Source: Planctomycetes bacterium B3_Pla (GTDB lineage: Bacteria; Planctomycetota; Phycisphaerae; Sedimentisphaerales; Anaerobacaceae). From it: a DNA stretch of 64,000 nucleotides. A program made the translations under genes and the position numbers. This document shows, one piece after another, positions 61,869 through 64,000 of the stretch. The notes beneath the pieces are model-generated. The model was not told where the DNA came from, ran no database searches, and saw only the letters and a list, made by a program, of their open reading frames with translations. The first letter of the stretch is position 1, and each line of letters begins with the position of its first letter. Where the stretch lies: contig NJBM01000012.1 in the NCBI GenBank assembly GCA_005223045.1, forward strand, positions 62,001-126,000, read 5' to 3'.

Positions 61869-63827
61869 CTACCGAAGCGCATTTTCCATCCAATGGTCGA
61901 TGAATATATCAAAGTCGGCAACGTCCACAAGGCAATCATGATTCAAATCGCCTGGAATCCTCGCGGTGCAAAGATCGACAATCTTCAGGACCAGCCCTCC
62001 GTTTCCGAATGGGCCGAGATTAGTACCGGTCAGCAAATACAACTCGCCGTCTGCATCCTGTCCAAAGGCCTTAACGTACAGTCCGAGTTCGCGGTCGTCG
62101 AGACCGAGGACGAATTCCCGGATCAGGCCCGTAGCCAGATCGGCGTAGAGCAATCGGCCGTCTGCAACAAAAAAACCTGAAGAGAAATCGCCGAAAACGT
62201 ATTTGCCGTAGAGTTCCGGAATCGCGCTGCCGCGGTAAATGTAGCCGCCGACGACAGTGATGCCGTCATCGTGATCGTACTCGGCAACAGGATCGATCAA
62301 GCCCGCGGGCAAACCACTCAGGTCATCACTGACGTTGCCTTGCGCCGGGTCAAAGCGAAAACTCCCTTCCTTCAGGTTCCAGCCGTAGTTGCCTCCCTTG
62401 TGGACGATATCAACCTCTTCGATCATGTTCTGGCCGACATCGCCTACGATCAAATCACCTGTATCGGGATGGAAACTGAACCGCCAGGGATTTCTAAAGC
62501 CATAGGCGAATACCTCATCCACGCCGTCGGCTCCCACGAAGGGATTATCAGCAGGGACACGATACGAACCGTTGGCGCTGATTCCATCCAGGCTGCCGGT
62601 TGTGGCCGTCGGGTCGAGCGGATCGATTCGCAGTATTGAACCGTGCACCGTGTTTATGTTCTGGCCGTTACCCGTGGCGCCGTGCCCGTCGGCAACATCG
62701 TCGGCCCCACCGCCGTCACCTAATGAGATATAGAGGTATCCGTCTCGGCCGAAATCCACCATCCCGCCGTCGTGATTGAACTGAGGCTGGTCAATTCTCA
62801 TGATCTCACGGCGGGTGCTTTTGTCAATTATATTCGGGTTGACCGGACTGACGGCCCATTCGGTGATAACGCTCTGATGGTCAAAATCCACTCCGGCCGG
62901 AAGAGGCGCCGTGGTGAAATCGGCCGCAAGAACGTTCATCTCGCTCGTATAGGTGTAGATTTTCCGATAGCCGGGGCTTTGAGGATCTCCGAAGCCAGGA
63001 TGAAATGCCAGCCCCAGCAGGCCGCGTTCATCGAAATCATTCTCGTCCAGCGTCCCGAAAAAGCCGGGCATGTGCACTCGGTCGGTCACGTCCAGGAACG
63101 GCGTTTCGAGCAACTCTCCCTCCTGGATGATCCGAATCGTGCCGGGCTGGTCCACCACGAAGAGCCGGTCCGTGCCGTCGCCGGCGTGCGTCAGGTACAC
63201 CGGCGCGACCAATCCCGAAGCAACGACCTCCAGTTCAACACTGACGGTCCCCTTGCCGATCGGTTCGGGGATCGGATCGCCTAAGGGATCGGGCCCCGGC
63301 TTGGGATCAGGCTCAGGTTCAGGCTCAACAGCCGGCAACACGTTGAAATTGCCCCGCATGGAGAAAATGTGCACTCCGCAGCGATAACCCGGCACACGAC
63401 CGGAGGCAAGCATCGCATCATGGAGACCGGCCGTCAGGGTAAAGGTAACTGTTCCTGATCCGTTGTCTTGCCATGCCACATCAGGGTCGGACTCGAATGG
63501 GCCAGCCCTGCTGCCCTGGGCCAACAATATCGTATCCCCCCCGGCAGAAGAGCCCTTGGCGAGCACCTCGAATGGGTGCGGCACGAAATTCGTTACTCTC
63601 ACCTGATAACGCTTGCCTATCTGCACGGTTAGTGTCGGATCTTGCGCCCCGAGGCTCGCCCCCAGCCCGGCATCCGCAGGGGAAAAAGCGTCCAGCCTGT
63701 ACGAGGCGCTGCCCACGTTCCCAAATGTCCACGCCACGTCATGTGAATCCGCCTCAACTGCTGCGGAAGTGCCAAGGATTACCGCCGCACTCGCCACTAC
63801 CGCAATTGCTAATCTTTGCACGTCCAT
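61869..63827 (-). CDS. Cupredoxin - PQQ sugar dehydrogenase - dockerin fusion
   Basis: 652 residues. ATG 63827 has AAAGGAGA upstream and begins a signal peptide (LAIAVVASAAVILGTSAAVEA). Residues about 28-165 are a cupredoxin-like domain whose His84, Cys150, His153 and Met157 (FVPHPFEV; YRCGVHIFSM) match a type 1 copper site. A Pro/Glu linker (EPEPEPDPKP) follows. The catalytic part is a soluble-GDH-like propeller: APVYLTHAGDGTDRLFVVDQ, GLLGLAFHPGF, FNHDGGMVDFGRDGYLYISL, FAYGFRNPWRFSFHPDTGDL, GGNYGWNLKEG. The C-terminus IPGDLNHDCLVDVADFDIFI is dockerin-like. Probably oxidises a sugar or aldose outside the cell. Confidence 0.9.
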   Translation of the reverse strand: MDVQRLAIAVVASAAVILGTSAAVEADSHDVAWTFGNVGSASYRLDAFSPADAGLGASLGAQDPTLTVQIGKRYQVRVTNFVPHPFEVLAKGSSAGGDTILLAQGSRAGPFESDPDVAWQDNGSGTVTFTLTAGLHDAMLASGRVPGYRCGVHIFSMRGNFNVLPAVEPEPEPDPKPGPDPLGDPIPEPIGKGTVSVELEVVASGLVAPVYLTHAGDGTDRLFVVDQPGTIRIIQEGELLETPFLDVTDRVHMPGFFGTLDENDFDERGLLGLAFHPGFGDPQSPGYRKIYTYTSEMNVLAADFTTAPLPAGVDFDHQSVITEWAVSPVNPNIIDKSTRREIMRIDQPQFNHDGGMVDFGRDGYLYISLGDGGGADDVADGHGATGNGQNINTVHGSILRIDPLDPTATTGSLDGISANGSYRVPADNPFVGADGVDEVFAYGFRNPWRFSFHPDTGDLIVGDVGQNMIEEVDIVHKGGNYGWNLKEGSFRFDPAQGNVSDDLSGLPAGLIDPVAEYDHDDGITVVGGYIYRGSAIPELYGKYVFGDFSSGFFVADGRLLYADLATGLIREFVLGLDDRELGLYVKAFGQDADGELYLLTGTNLGPFGNGGLVLKIVDLCTARIPGDLNHDCLVDVADFDIFIDHWMENALR

Positions 63828-63867
63828 GATAATCTCCTTTCTTCTTCAACTGAATCCCGTGTTCTAA

Positions 63868-63935
63868 TGCGACCGATCATGACATTTTTCTGTCGCACAA
63901 TCGATCATATAAGACTTCTTCTGTCTTATACGATC
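63868..63935. promoter_or_regulatory. Inverted-repeat cluster upstream of the sugar dehydrogenase
   Basis: TGCGAC/GTCGCA (63868-63873, 63892-63897) forms one pair. GATCATATAAGAC/GTCTTATACGATC (63903-63915, 63923-63935) forms a second, matching 12 of 13 positions around a 7-base loop. CGATCA recurs at 63874, 63902 and 63931. It lies 40-110 bases before the start codon. Confidence 0.55.
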
Positions 63936-64000
63936 AAACCTGCCCTCTTGGTTCATCGGGGGAAAGGAGAATTGCTTCTGCCTGAGTTTGACCTTCACTT

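Overview
The window looks like the chromosome of a planctomycete of the Phycisphaerae type. The clues are secreted proteins with LamG, PQQ-propeller and C-terminal dockerin-like GDLNHDC...D.A.F modules, a Tat-exported sulfatase, an ECF sigma factor overlapping a membrane-anchored LolA-like partner, a filamentous-haemagglutinin-type giant protein, and intergenic regions crowded with short dispersed repeats. This placement is inference from gene content; there is no rRNA here to confirm it.

Layout. 1-6.1 kb: a partial secreted glycan-related protein, a secreted redoxin protein and a truncated paralogue of it, a repeat-filled intergenic region and an AT-rich orphan gene. 6.2-14.2 kb: a minus-strand tryptophan operon, trpL-trpE-trpG-trpD-trpF-(ankyrin gene)-trpB-trpA. 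It starts with a consensus promoter, a 17-residue leader peptide containing Trp-Trp-Trp, and mutually exclusive RNA hairpins ending in an intrinsic terminator, which is a complete transcription attenuator. An ankyrin-repeat gene sits between trpF and trpB, behind an orphan copy of the trpB 5' end. trpC is absent. 14.3-16.5 kb: metK and a DUF547 lipoprotein. 16.8-22.4 kb: a pentose operon (SSS symporter, ribulokinase, ribulose-5-phosphate 4-epimerase, COG2407-type isomerase). 22.5-26.3 kb: a haemagglutinin/VCBS-repeat surface protein. 27-28.5 kb: rpmA and obg. 28.5-30.3 kb: sigma factor and partner. 30.6-38.2 kb: coaX, an MnmE-like GTPase and mutS, interleaved with four small toxin-antitoxin-like loci (three nucleotidyltransferase loci and a Doc/HTH pair). 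38.5-45 kb: sulfatase, gamma-glutamyltransferase, two tiny membrane proteins, lysA and a 54-residue protein that is 70% lysine. 45.3-52.7 kb: nadD and the hydrogenase maturation set hypF / hypCDEAB, split by an inverted MntA-HepT pair. 52.9-64 kb: tRNA-Ala(GGC), a P2-type cation ATPase, a LamG protein, a methyltransferase-PQQ fusion and a cupredoxin-sugar dehydrogenase-dockerin fusion.

The strongest discoveries are the trp attenuator, a recurring promoter layout that implies leaderless mRNAs (trpL, mutS and two small genes), the ankyrin insertion with its trpB remnant, and the unusual domain fusions at the right end. Start codons were re-chosen from ribosome-binding sites, signal peptides and overlaps, so many genes begin downstream of the longest open frame.
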